The notes under the pieces are model-generated. The model made no database searches. It was not told where the DNA came from and worked only from the letters and a program-made list of their open reading frames with translations. A stretch of DNA of 48,518 nucleotides from Butyrivibrio sp. (GTDB lineage Bacteria; Bacillota; Clostridia; Lachnospirales; Lachnospiraceae), in NCBI GenBank assembly GCA_017470505.1, contig JAFUYO010000044.1, positions 1 to 48,518 on the forward strand. The letters run 5' to 3'. Below are positions 33,837 through 42,633 of this stretch, in pieces. The number at the start of each line of letters is the position of its first letter. Position 1 is the first letter of the stretch. Made by a program: the position numbers and the translations under genes.

Positions 33837-34972
33837 TTATCTGCCCCTCCTTCCTGACACCTGTAGCAGCTCACCTCATGCGTGGGTGAGATCTTATAAA
33901 CCGGAGGATAGGCCCCACTGCAGCCATTTACGCACATCTCGCATCTGTCCTTGAAATAGCAGTAGTTTGGCATGTCTATGGGGTTAGGGACATTTCCGGG
34001 GATGCTGTAGAGTTTGTCCACATGCTTTCCGACAACAGGCTTCGAATTCATGAGGCCTATAGTGTAGGGGTGCCTCGGGTCCTTGAATATCTCACGGGCC
34101 GTGCCTTTTTCGACAACCCTTCCCGCATACATTACAACAACGTAGTCAGCCATCTCTGCGACAACTCCGAGGTCGTGAGTGATGAGCATTATTGAGCTCC
34201 CGACCTTGCCCTTTAGGTCGCGGAGGAGATCCAATATCTGCGCCTGAATGGTAACATCAAGAGCAGTCGTCGGCTCATCTGCGATGATGAGCTTCGGGTC
34301 GCAGGCGAGTGCCATCGCTATCATGACACGCTGTCTCATGCCGCCCGAGAGCTCGTGAGGGTACATTTTGTACACGCCCTCCCTGTTGGCTATTCCGACG
34401 AGCTGCAGCATCTCAAGTGTACGGCTTTTTACATCCGCATCGCTCATTGAAGGGTTGTGGAGCTTTATAACCTCATCGACCTGGTCGCCTATCCTGAATA
34501 CGGGATTAAGGCTCGTCATCGGCTCCTGGAATATCATTCCCATGGAATTGCCGCGCAGCTTCTGCATATATGAGGCGGGGGCGTTCACCACGTTTACAGC
34601 TTCTTTTCCCGTGTTAAAACGTATCTCACCCTCAACAGTCTGACCTGACGGGCGCTGCACGAGCTGCATGAGGGAGAGGCTTGTCACGCTCTTTCCGCAG
34701 CCGGACTCTCCCACTATTCCCACGGTCTTTCCGTTTGGCACCTCAAAGGAGACGCCGTCAACCGCCTTGACCGTTCCTATGTCAGTGAAAAAGTAGGTGT
34801 GAACATTGTCGAACTCAACGCAGTTGTCCGGATTCTTCATCTGAGTGATGTACTCGCTCTCAGGTATGTGTTTTCTGTTTCTCTTTTTCTCAATCTCCGA
34901 GGTTATCCTGCGGTTCTCTTTAGAGATCCTGCGTGAGTCCCTTACGGAGATGTAATTTGAATTCTTTGACAT
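33833..34972 (-). CDS. oppD: Oligopeptide ABC transporter ATP-binding protein OppD
   Basis: A 379-residue ABC ATPase: Walker A GESGCGKSVT, signature LSGGMRQRV, Walker B LIIADEPTTALD, switch His in LITHDLGVV, and a Cys-rich end (CYFKDRCEMCVNGC). It has an unusual basic N-terminal extension of about 60 residues (NYISVRDSRRISKENRRITS) before the ATPase domain. The start ATG is at 34972 behind AAGGAG (close spacing); the frame continues upstream into oppC but those codons belong to oppC. It works with OppF to power uptake. Confidence 0.92.
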   Translation of the reverse strand: MSKNSNYISVRDSRRISKENRRITSEIEKKRNRKHIPESEYITQMKNPDNCVEFDNVHTYFFTDIGTVKAVDGVSFEVPNGKTVGIVGESGCGKSVTSLSLMQLVQRPSGQTVEGEIRFNTGKEAVNVVNAPASYMQKLRGNSMGMIFQEPMTSLNPVFRIGDQVDEVIKLHNPSMSDADVKSRTLEMLQLVGIANREGVYKMYPHELSGGMRQRVMIAMALACDPKLIIADEPTTALDVTIQAQILDLLRDLKGKVGSSIMLITHDLGVVAEMADYVVVMYAGRVVEKGTAREIFKDPRHPYTIGLMNSKPVVGKHVDKLYSIPGNVPNPIDMPNYCYFKDRCEMCVNGCSGAYPPVYKISPTHEVSCYRCQEGGADK

Positions 34973-34992
34973 TTCATTTCTCCTTGCCGGAA

Positions 34993-36654
34993 TTACCTTT
35001 TCATCTTTGGATCGAATGCGTCTCTGAGTCCGTCGCCGATAAAGTTGAAGGCGAGAACCGTAAGCAGTATGAACAGTCCTGCGGGAAGCCATACGAACAG
35101 GTACCTGCTCATAACGTAGGAATCGTTAACCGCGTTGATGATGCTGCCCCACGATGCTGCGGGATACTTGATACCAAGTCCCAGGAACGAGAGTGTAGCC
35201 TCTGCGAGGATTACATCGCCAAGTCCCATGCTGGCGAAAACGATCAGCTGTGGAACAACGTTTGGAATGAGGTGCTTGAAGATACGCCTGTAGGTGCTGA
35301 TGCCCGTTGCCTCTGCGGCCACCATGAACTCCAGCTCGCGAAGTGAGAGTATCTGTCCGCGCACTATTCTGGCAATTCCCACCCATCCTATGACAGCCAT
35401 GATGATGCACAGCATGTATATACGGACAGTCGGCTCAGCCTGATAGTAGTCCATGATCGATCCGAGTATCAGGTATAGGGGCATTGTGGGGATACAGTAC
35501 ACGACATCGACAACACGCATCAGTATGTTGTCTACCCAGCCTCCAAAAAAGCCTGCAACACCGCCGATGATCATGCCGATGAACACCTCGATGAAGATAA
35601 CGACAAAGCCGATGAGAAGTGATATCCTTCCGCCGTACATAAGCCTTGCCAGAAGGTCCATTCCATTGGCGTCGGTGCCTACCCAGTGCTCCTTTGAGGG
35701 GTACGCATAGCTGTCGATGACTCTTGTCACCTGATATTTTCTGAAGGTGTACTGCCCGTTCTTGTTCTCAATTATGTACTCAACTTCTGTCCCGTCCGCG
35801 TCTGGGAAGGTGAAGCTCTTCTTTCCCTCCTCAACAGCAGTCAGTGCCGCGTCCTTGTAGGCAGGGCTCAGGTACACGCCCGAAACAGCCGGGTTAAAGT
35901 TTACGTCTGAGACAAGGGCGTACTCACTTCCGTCCTTTGAGATGACGTCACCATCCACCGTGTAAGTCACGCCGTCTTCTTCAAAGCTCTTTTCACCGTT
36001 CGCTATTGCGACGAGAGAGCCGCGATAGAACTCGTATGAGAAGTTGCCTCCCTGTTCATAGGAAGTAAAAGATTTCATCGCCGCAACGCCCATCTCTGTT
36101 GCGATGTAGACATCGGGCTCAGGCTCAGAACTCTCCTGAAAGAGATAGGTTACATCTCCTTCTGTAAAAAAGTTCTCTCCCGCCGCCACTGCCGCATCAT
36201 AGGCAGCGTTCTTTCGAAGGAGCTTTTTGGTCTCTTCAAGTGAAAAGATAAGGTAGGTATTCTCCCCGACATTTCCAAGTCCAAGGAGCAATCCGTCCCT
36301 CGATGTAAAGACGAATTTGCCTGTAGAAGAAGCTATAAGCGTCTTGGAGTAAATATCCGAGGGGAGCTTTACTCCGTCCTTTGTCTGTATCTGGTACTGG
36401 TCTATTTTGGTCGCACCCGCGTAGTCCTTTAATATCTCCTCGGTCGTGTAGAACACCTGACTCTGAGAGTAAGGTATCAGAAGCCCTCCGACAAAGGAGA
36501 AGAAAAACATGAACGCTATGATAACTATCCCTGCAATAGCCAGCTTGTTTCTGATAAAGCGCTTGAATACCATCATGCCCGGAGAAAGAACTTTCACTCT
36601 GGCAGCGTCATCCAGATGCATTTCTTCATTTTGCGTGTTGTTGTTTTCCATCAT
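34993..36654 (-). CDS. oppC: Oligopeptide ABC transporter permease OppC with a large outer insertion
   Basis: A 553-residue permease. The first helix is at about 38-60; the normal permease core starts near residue 320 (WVGTDANGMDLLARLMYGGR), with the EAA loop AAEATGISTYRRIFKHLIP and the ending FNFIGDGLRDAFDP. A usual OppC is about 300 residues; here some 240 extra residues sit between helix 1 and the core, predicted outside the cell. The insert holds three similar units around GENFFTEGDVTYLF, GEKSFEEDGVTYTV and GKKSFTFPDADGTEVEY. It may contact the large OppA. Ribosome site AAGGAGAAGGA. Confidence 0.9.
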   Translation of the reverse strand: MMENNNTQNEEMHLDDAARVKVLSPGMMVFKRFIRNKLAIAGIVIIAFMFFFSFVGGLLIPYSQSQVFYTTEEILKDYAGATKIDQYQIQTKDGVKLPSDIYSKTLIASSTGKFVFTSRDGLLLGLGNVGENTYLIFSLEETKKLLRKNAAYDAAVAAGENFFTEGDVTYLFQESSEPEPDVYIATEMGVAAMKSFTSYEQGGNFSYEFYRGSLVAIANGEKSFEEDGVTYTVDGDVISKDGSEYALVSDVNFNPAVSGVYLSPAYKDAALTAVEEGKKSFTFPDADGTEVEYIIENKNGQYTFRKYQVTRVIDSYAYPSKEHWVGTDANGMDLLARLMYGGRISLLIGFVVIFIEVFIGMIIGGVAGFFGGWVDNILMRVVDVVYCIPTMPLYLILGSIMDYYQAEPTVRIYMLCIIMAVIGWVGIARIVRGQILSLRELEFMVAAEATGISTYRRIFKHLIPNVVPQLIVFASMGLGDVILAEATLSFLGLGIKYPAASWGSIINAVNDSYVMSRYLFVWLPAGLFILLTVLAFNFIGDGLRDAFDPKMKR

Positions 36655-36668
36655 TCCTTCTCCTTTCC

Positions 36669-37655
36669 TTAATTTACTCTGACTCTAGGATCAACAAGAG
36701 CATAGGTGATATCCGCGATCAGGTTTCCAAGCAGAATAAGAACTGCCATAAATACCATGTAGAACATTACAAAGGGAATGTCGCCCTGTGTGACACACTG
36801 ATAGAAGGTGTACCCGATACCCGGTATCTGAAAGAGCGTCTCGGTTATCATGGCTCCTCCGAAGAGTCCCGGAAGAGACCCTCCAAGAAGTGTCACGATG
36901 GGTATCAGAGTGTTTCTGAAAGCGTGGTGGTTTACTACCCTGTTCTCGGGAAGGCCCTTTGCGCGCGCAGTCCTGATGTAGTCAGAACTTAGTACCTCCA
37001 GCATGTTTGCACGCGTGTAACGCATGAGCGAACCGATGCTGACAACTACGAGTGTTATTGTGGGAAGTATCATGTGCTTTATGATATCTAAAACCTTTCC
37101 TCCCTGAGAGTAGGTCTCATGCATACGGCTCACTATGCCGTACAGATCAACCCATCCCAGCTCAATGGAAAAGACATATTTCAAAATCGTGGCAAAGAAA
37201 AAGCTCGGAAGTGATATACCGATAAGTGCGATAACCGTAATTGCGTAATCTGCGAGGGAATACTGCTTTCTGGCTGCAAGTATGCCCGCAGGAATAGCGA
37301 TTATTACCTCAATGATAAAAGATGCAAGCCCCAGTGCAAAGGAGTACCAGATGACATTTGAAAACTTCCGGATAACCGGCTGATTGAAGTACCATGAATC
37401 ACCAAAATCGAGTCTTATGGCTTTTGAGGCCCATTTAAAATATCCTGTGATGATTCCGGTATCAAGGCCGTACTGTGCATTCAGCTGGTCGACCCACTCC
37501 TGATATGATTTGGATCCTGGCCTTGTGGCGAGCGCCATAGCCTGTGATTCCACATAAGATGTCGGCATCAGACGCATGATCGTATATATGATCAGCGAGA
37601 CAAAAAACAAAAGAACAACTGAAATAAGCAGTCTTTTAATTATAAATTTCTTCAT
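36669..37655 (-). CDS. oppB: Oligopeptide ABC transporter permease OppB
   Basis: A 328-residue inner-membrane permease with six helices. The N-terminal helix (IIKRLLISVVLLFFVSLIIY) and MRLMPTS are typical of OppB/DppB; the EAA loop is DYIRTARAKGLPENRVVNHH; the end FQIPGIGYTFYQCVTQGDIP matches the family. It follows oppA after a strong intercistronic hairpin, with an AAGGAGCAG ribosome site. Confidence 0.93.
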   Translation of the reverse strand: MKKFIIKRLLISVVLLFFVSLIIYTIMRLMPTSYVESQAMALATRPGSKSYQEWVDQLNAQYGLDTGIITGYFKWASKAIRLDFGDSWYFNQPVIRKFSNVIWYSFALGLASFIIEVIIAIPAGILAARKQYSLADYAITVIALIGISLPSFFFATILKYVFSIELGWVDLYGIVSRMHETYSQGGKVLDIIKHMILPTITLVVVSIGSLMRYTRANMLEVLSSDYIRTARAKGLPENRVVNHHAFRNTLIPIVTLLGGSLPGLFGGAMITETLFQIPGIGYTFYQCVTQGDIPFVMFYMVFMAVLILLGNLIADITYALVDPRVRVN

Positions 37656-37705
37656 TGTGCTGCTCCTTATCCTGCGTAAAAGAAAAAAACATCACGGCGC
37701 ATGAA

Positions 37706-37734
37706 GTCGCAGTGCACCATAGGTGCGCTGCGAC
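37706..37734 (-). promoter_or_regulatory. Intercistronic hairpin between oppA and oppB
   Basis: A 13-base stem with one mismatch (arms 37706-37718 and 37722-37734, GTCGCAG... pairing with ...CTGCGAC) and a 3-base loop. On the minus strand the poly-T run lies about 17 bases further on, so it is not a classic terminator. Such hairpins often protect the abundant binding-protein mRNA or partly stop transcription, giving more OppA than permease. Confidence 0.65.
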
Positions 37735-37752
37735 CCTGTGCCAAAGTCATTC

Positions 37753-40140
37753 TTAATTCATGGCGATATTCTGGATCTCATCCATGAATGTGTAGTAGGT
37801 TGTCTGGTCTTTTGTGATTGAATCCACATTAATTCGCTTTGAGCTGTAGATTGTGCAGTCCTGTCTCTGATATACAGGGATCTCACATGCAAAGTCTACG
37901 ACATAGTCAAGAGCCTCCTTGTAGAGTGCCTTGCGGACTGCCTGGTCTGTCACTGTCTTGGCCTCGATCACAAGCTCATCGAGCTCTTTTGAGTAGATCC
38001 TGTAATGTCCTGCAGAGCCTCCCTCTGAGTGATAGATCTGGAACATATCGGGATCAAGTGTTGTCTGCCATGCTGCGCAGAACATGTCAATTGTGCCTGC
38101 CTCAATAGCTGACCAGAGGATCGATGTATCTGAGAGGTCATTGATAGTAAGGTCAAAGCCAATGGTCTTAAGTGCCTCGGATGCTGCCGTGAGGATACCG
38201 AACGAAGGGTGATCTCCCGATCCGCCGCCTCCTATCATTACCTCATACCCCATCCTGGCGCCTGTCGGAGCAGCTGTGAGCTTTCCGTCTTTTACAGTGT
38301 AGCCTGCTGCCTCGAAGTAACCAAGAGCTGCATTAAGTGCTGCAGCGTACTTCTCATCCTCAGTCATTGAGTCTGTGTATATGTCTTTTCCGTTTACATC
38401 AACAGAGAAAGCCACCTTGTAGTCAGGGTCTGAAGCCTGTGGAGCTGCCCATGATGTGTTTGAAATAGGATAGTTGATAACCGATGCTGCCTCACCGTAG
38501 TAAGAGTCGATCACAACATCACGATAAACTGCGATAACTGTAGCAATTGCCTTTCTCAGGTTCTTGGAAGCTTCAGAGCCGTTGTCACCGCCCACTGATA
38601 CGTTTTCTGAGTTCATTCCGATATAGCCGTATCCTCTGTAGTCTGTGAGGACTGTTGTGAGAACATCTCCTGTCAGCTCGCCGTTTGAGTTCTCACCTGA
38701 GATCTGCTCAAGAACAGACTTGGAAGCTGATGGATCTGAGATATCAACCGTTCCCTGAACAACGCCTGACTCCTTGTCGGAGCTTGATGTAACCTTGAGC
38801 TGGATGTTCTTTGTAACAGGTGCGCCTTTATAGTAGTTCTCATTTGCTGACATGTAGACGATCTTGTTCTCAAACTTGTCAAACCTGTAAGGGCCTGCTC
38901 CCATGGGAGTTGTTGTCTTTGCACGAACTGATGAAAGATCACCCTTCTCAAATCCGAACCTGTTGTTGTCGTAGTCATACTTGCTCTCATCGCCGTAATA
39001 GTGAAGAGGCTGAACACGGATGGCAAGCTGGTATATGGCTGTCGCATCGATCTCAGAAAGTGTGATCCTGACTGAGTAGTCGCTTGTCTTCTTTATACCC
39101 TCTATGTGATCTGCTGAGGAGCCTGTCTCAATGGCAACCTTGTAGTCATCAGAGAGAAAATCCGTGATGGAGTAGTCAGCCTTTTCAGTGTCAGAGAGAG
39201 ACACTATATCACCGTTGTAGCTCTCCATGAGCTCTGCCCAGTAATCGGCAGCTGTAGGAGCCTTGCCTCCTGCAACATCATATGTCGTGCCTGTGGCAGA
39301 TGTTGTTATGGTTCCGTCGCCGTTGTCCCTGGCAAATCCCCAGTTGACCATTCCGTTTGCAACAGGGTCTTTTGCAACTGCTTCCGTCTCGGCAGCATAA
39401 CCCTTTGCCGCGCAGTAATCTGCGATCGACTGAGCAAACTTCTCTCCCGCTGCGGGAAGGTCAACCTCAAAGAACTGCTTTTGCTGTTCCTCGGTGAAGT
39501 TTGTGAAATCAGTGTTCTTCTCTCCTGCTTTTACAAGAAGGTTGAAGAGTGTATCGGACCCTTTTCTGTAATCTTCCATTCCCACGATTGGAAGGGCATA
39601 TGTAGAAGCAGCGCCGTCATAAGACGGGTCGCAGTATACATAATAGGAAAAGATAACATCGTCAGCTGTAAGCTCTTCTCCGTCTGAGAACTTTACGCCC
39701 TCGCGGAGAGTGAAGTCATAGTCAACTGTTCCGTCTGAGTTCTCAGTCACAACGCAGTTTGAAATTCCGGTGTAGGTGTAATCCGTTCCGTTGTAGTTTC
39801 TGGTTTCACCATCGATGCCGTTGTAGACGAGCTCTCCCGCCCTGTCGTTGCCAATAAGTGCAACCGATGTCAGATCTGCAACATTCCGATCCGGTACGCT
39901 CGCAGCAAAAAATTCGCTGAATTTCTCAGAGAAATCATCTATTGCGAGAACAAGCGGCGCATCGCTTCCGGCACTTATTGTCGCAGAGCTGTCAGAAGAT
40001 GTCTTAGCTGAGCCGTTATCTGTCGTCTGTGTGTCTGCCCCGGCATTCTCCGAAGGCGCATTTGATGCACCGCAGGCCGTTATGCCAAGTACCATTGCAC
40101 CTGCAAGGAGAACAGACAACACCTGTTTCCTGTTTTTCAT
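37753..40140 (-). CDS. oppA: Oligopeptide-binding lipoprotein OppA (enlarged)
   Basis: A 795-residue solute-binding lipoprotein: signal peptide MKNRKQVLSVLLAGAMVLGI with lipobox ITAC, a Thr/Ser-rich linker, then a family 5 solute-binding fold (VTENSDGTVDYDFTLREGVK, FSDGEELTADDVIFSYYVY, MGAGPYRFDKFENK, and the late MFCAAWQTTLDPD). Family members are usually 520-600 residues; about 200 extra residues lie in the first half. The start at 40140 is chosen behind AAGGAGG; the upstream nine codons contain that site. It captures peptides outside the cell for OppBCDF. Confidence 0.93.
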   Translation of the reverse strand: MKNRKQVLSVLLAGAMVLGITACGASNAPSENAGADTQTTDNGSAKTSSDSSATISAGSDAPLVLAIDDFSEKFSEFFAASVPDRNVADLTSVALIGNDRAGELVYNGIDGETRNYNGTDYTYTGISNCVVTENSDGTVDYDFTLREGVKFSDGEELTADDVIFSYYVYCDPSYDGAASTYALPIVGMEDYRKGSDTLFNLLVKAGEKNTDFTNFTEEQQKQFFEVDLPAAGEKFAQSIADYCAAKGYAAETEAVAKDPVANGMVNWGFARDNGDGTITTSATGTTYDVAGGKAPTAADYWAELMESYNGDIVSLSDTEKADYSITDFLSDDYKVAIETGSSADHIEGIKKTSDYSVRITLSEIDATAIYQLAIRVQPLHYYGDESKYDYDNNRFGFEKGDLSSVRAKTTTPMGAGPYRFDKFENKIVYMSANENYYKGAPVTKNIQLKVTSSSDKESGVVQGTVDISDPSASKSVLEQISGENSNGELTGDVLTTVLTDYRGYGYIGMNSENVSVGGDNGSEASKNLRKAIATVIAVYRDVVIDSYYGEAASVINYPISNTSWAAPQASDPDYKVAFSVDVNGKDIYTDSMTEDEKYAAALNAALGYFEAAGYTVKDGKLTAAPTGARMGYEVMIGGGGSGDHPSFGILTAASEALKTIGFDLTINDLSDTSILWSAIEAGTIDMFCAAWQTTLDPDMFQIYHSEGGSAGHYRIYSKELDELVIEAKTVTDQAVRKALYKEALDYVVDFACEIPVYQRQDCTIYSSKRINVDSITKDQTTYYTFMDEIQNIAMN

Positions 40141-40211
40141 AATATAAACCTCCTTAATGTGACACATAAATATATATTTACATGCGAAAAAGCCTCCGCA
40201 AATAAATCATC

Positions 40212-41885
40212 TCAGAGAGTCTTCGCCCTCATCTCGTCAGCGAGAGTTTTGATAGTTCCATCCCTGAAGGGACTCTTAAGGCCTGCCTCGTCAAGTTCAT
40301 TCTCATAAAAATCCTTAACAGAGAGCTTGCAGAGCTTTAGATAGTGCTCCCAGGCATCTTTGAAGTCCTTGTCCATCCAGACCTTGAACTGCATGGCCAC
40401 AACACTTGCAAGAACATAATCTATATAGTAGAAGGGATTCCAGAAAATATGTCCCTGCCTCTGCCAGTAGCCGCCCTCTGAAAAGAAGGGATCACCGTCG
40501 AAGTCAAGCCATGGCCTGTAGGTCTTTTCAAGCTCTTTCCATACCTCTTTTCGATCAGCCGGGGTCATATCGGGCTTGTCGTAGATTATATGCTGGAACT
40601 CATCGACCATGCATCCGTAGGGGATGAAGGTCACAGAATCCTGAAGGTGCATCTTGAGGTAGTCTCCCGCCCTGTCGCCAAAGAACTTGTCCATCCAGCC
40701 ATAGGTGAAATACTCCATTGACATTGAGTGGATCTCGGCTGTCTCCATAGTGAGGTCATTGTGCTCCATGATCTCATCATCTCTTGTGACATAACCCTGG
40801 AAGGCATGACCGCACTCGTGGGTGATGACATCCACATCAGAGCTCGTCCCGTTGAAATTGGCAAAGATGAACGGAGACTTGTACTTGGGCAGATAGTCCA
40901 TATATCCGCCCGCCTTCTTGGTCTTACGGCCCAGGACATCAAAGAGTTCATTCTCTATCATGAAATCAAAGAACTCTGCGGTCTCAGGCGAGAGCTCTTT
41001 GTACATCTGAAGACCTGCCTGCATGATCTGTTCGGGCGTTCCTACAGGCCTGGGATTTCCCTCTTTAAAGAACATGTCGTTGTCGTAGTATTTGAGAGCA
41101 TCAACACCGATCTGCTCCTGTCTCTTTTTCTGAAGCTCAGAGACAAAAGGAACAAAGGACTCCTTTACCTGCCTTCTGAAGTTCTCAACTTCCTTCCTCC
41201 TGTAGGCATTCCTGTTCATCCTGTTGTAGCCGAGCTCCACGTAATTTTCGAACCCGAGCTTTCTCGCCTGCTCGGTCCTGTTCTTTACAAGCTTGTCAAA
41301 GATCTCGTCTATCTCGTCCGTGACAGATGAAAAATACTCAGAGAGAGCCTTCCACGCCCTCTTACGCACATCTCTGTCACTGTCCGTCAGGTACTTCCTC
41401 AGAAGCGAAATATTAAGTTCTTCTCCGTTGAAGGGAATCCTGGCAGATGCAATGATCTTGTCATATCTGCTGATAAGAGCGTTCTCCTCCTGCATCAGCG
41501 GAAGGATCAGATCGCTTATGGAATTGTTCTGAAGCTCTATATTCTTGAAAGCCACCCTGCTGATCTTCTCCTCGAGGTATGACCTGTAGGGTGACTCATA
41601 AAGAACCTTGTTGTAATCGTTGACATATTTTGAGATAAGAGGAGTGATCTCATCTATGTGATCGTTCTCAGCCAGGTAGTACTCCTCTGTGGTATCGATA
41701 TTGTGCCTGAACACACCGAGCTTTAAGTTGGTGTAGACATCAGACATGTACTCATAGTACTTCCTGTGGATATCAAACTGCTCCTCGCCGCTTTTTGCGC
41801 TGCGGCTCTCACTGATCAGTTTGTCAAAAAAATCTCTGACCTCTTCAATCTCTACCCTCCTGTAGGGCATCTCTGAACATTTCAT
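40212..41885 (-). CDS. pepF: M3 family oligoendopeptidase (PepF type)
   Basis: A 557-residue zinc peptidase: HExxH at THECGHAFQG (H356, E357, H360), a third ligand in the segment METAEIHSMS about 25 residues later, and the C-terminal substrate Tyr/Gly region WQRQGHIFWNPFYYIDY. It has no signal peptide, so it is cytosolic; it cuts oligopeptides of roughly 7-17 residues. It is the first gene of the opp operon, 71 bases ahead of oppA, and so would process imported peptides. The start at 41885 has AGAGG upstream; the longer frame would place the -10 region inside the gene. Confidence 0.93.
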   Translation of the reverse strand: MKCSEMPYRRVEIEEVRDFFDKLISESRSAKSGEEQFDIHRKYYEYMSDVYTNLKLGVFRHNIDTTEEYYLAENDHIDEITPLISKYVNDYNKVLYESPYRSYLEEKISRVAFKNIELQNNSISDLILPLMQEENALISRYDKIIASARIPFNGEELNISLLRKYLTDSDRDVRKRAWKALSEYFSSVTDEIDEIFDKLVKNRTEQARKLGFENYVELGYNRMNRNAYRRKEVENFRRQVKESFVPFVSELQKKRQEQIGVDALKYYDNDMFFKEGNPRPVGTPEQIMQAGLQMYKELSPETAEFFDFMIENELFDVLGRKTKKAGGYMDYLPKYKSPFIFANFNGTSSDVDVITHECGHAFQGYVTRDDEIMEHNDLTMETAEIHSMSMEYFTYGWMDKFFGDRAGDYLKMHLQDSVTFIPYGCMVDEFQHIIYDKPDMTPADRKEVWKELEKTYRPWLDFDGDPFFSEGGYWQRQGHIFWNPFYYIDYVLASVVAMQFKVWMDKDFKDAWEHYLKLCKLSVKDFYENELDEAGLKSPFRDGTIKTLADEMRAKTL

Positions 41886-42010
41886 AAAAAAACCTCTTAT
41901 AGAATATAATTTTTTGTAAAAAACACCCAATAATTATACTCTATAGGAGGCTTTATATCAATGCTGCGCATTAAAGCGGTAAATCAGAAACTGCGTTACT
42001 GCGCTGTTTT

Positions 42011-42577
42011 TCAGCTCTTTATGAAGTTTAGGAGCATCTGCTTCCCGCAGGGAGTCATGATGGATTCAGGGTGAAACTGCACACCGTATATCGGAAACTG
42101 TCTGTGCCCGACAGCCATCACCTCGCCGTCATCCGAAAGCGCAGTGACCCTGAGGCACTCAGGTATGGTTTCTTTTTGGGCTGCAAGCGAATGGTATCTT
42201 GCAACTTCTATTCTCTCATCGAGACCTCTGAACAAAAGGCAGTTTCTGTCCACCGAAACCGGAGACTTTTTCCCGTGCATGAGCTCTTTGGCATAGGTAA
42301 CTGTAGCTCCGAAAGCCATGCAGATTGCCTGATGCCCCAGGCACACTCCAAGGGTCGGTATCTCTCTCCCGAGAACCTTTGCCGCATCGACGATGATGCC
42401 GGCATCTTCAGGCCGCCCCGGTCCGGGTGAAATAATTATCCTCTCCGGGTGAAGATCTCTGATCTCATCTATTGTCATCTCATCGTTTCTGATGACTCTG
42501 ATATCAGGCTCGATCTCACCGATCAGCTGATAGAGATTGTATGAGAAACTGTCGTAGTTATCTATTAAAAGTATCAC
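42011..42577 (-). CDS. trpG: Anthranilate synthase component II, glutamine amidotransferase TrpG
   Basis: A 188-residue class I amidotransferase: ILLIDNYDSFSYNLYQ at the start, oxyanion loop IISPGPGRPEDAG, nucleophile C79 in LGVCLGHQAI, and the His/Glu pair in VQFHPESI. It supplies ammonia to TrpE; the same family also serves PabA, but the adjacent trpE favours anthranilate synthesis. The start is GTG at 42577 behind AAGGAGG. It follows trpE after 56 bases. Confidence 0.9.
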   Translation of the reverse strand: MILLIDNYDSFSYNLYQLIGEIEPDIRVIRNDEMTIDEIRDLHPERIIISPGPGRPEDAGIIVDAAKVLGREIPTLGVCLGHQAICMAFGATVTYAKELMHGKKSPVSVDRNCLLFRGLDERIEVARYHSLAAQKETIPECLRVTALSDDGEVMAVGHRQFPIYGVQFHPESIMTPCGKQMLLNFIKS

Positions 42578-42633
42578 AAATACGCCTCCTTTTTTCGGCA
42601 TGCACCTGTCCGGCACCGGTCATATCATCATTT

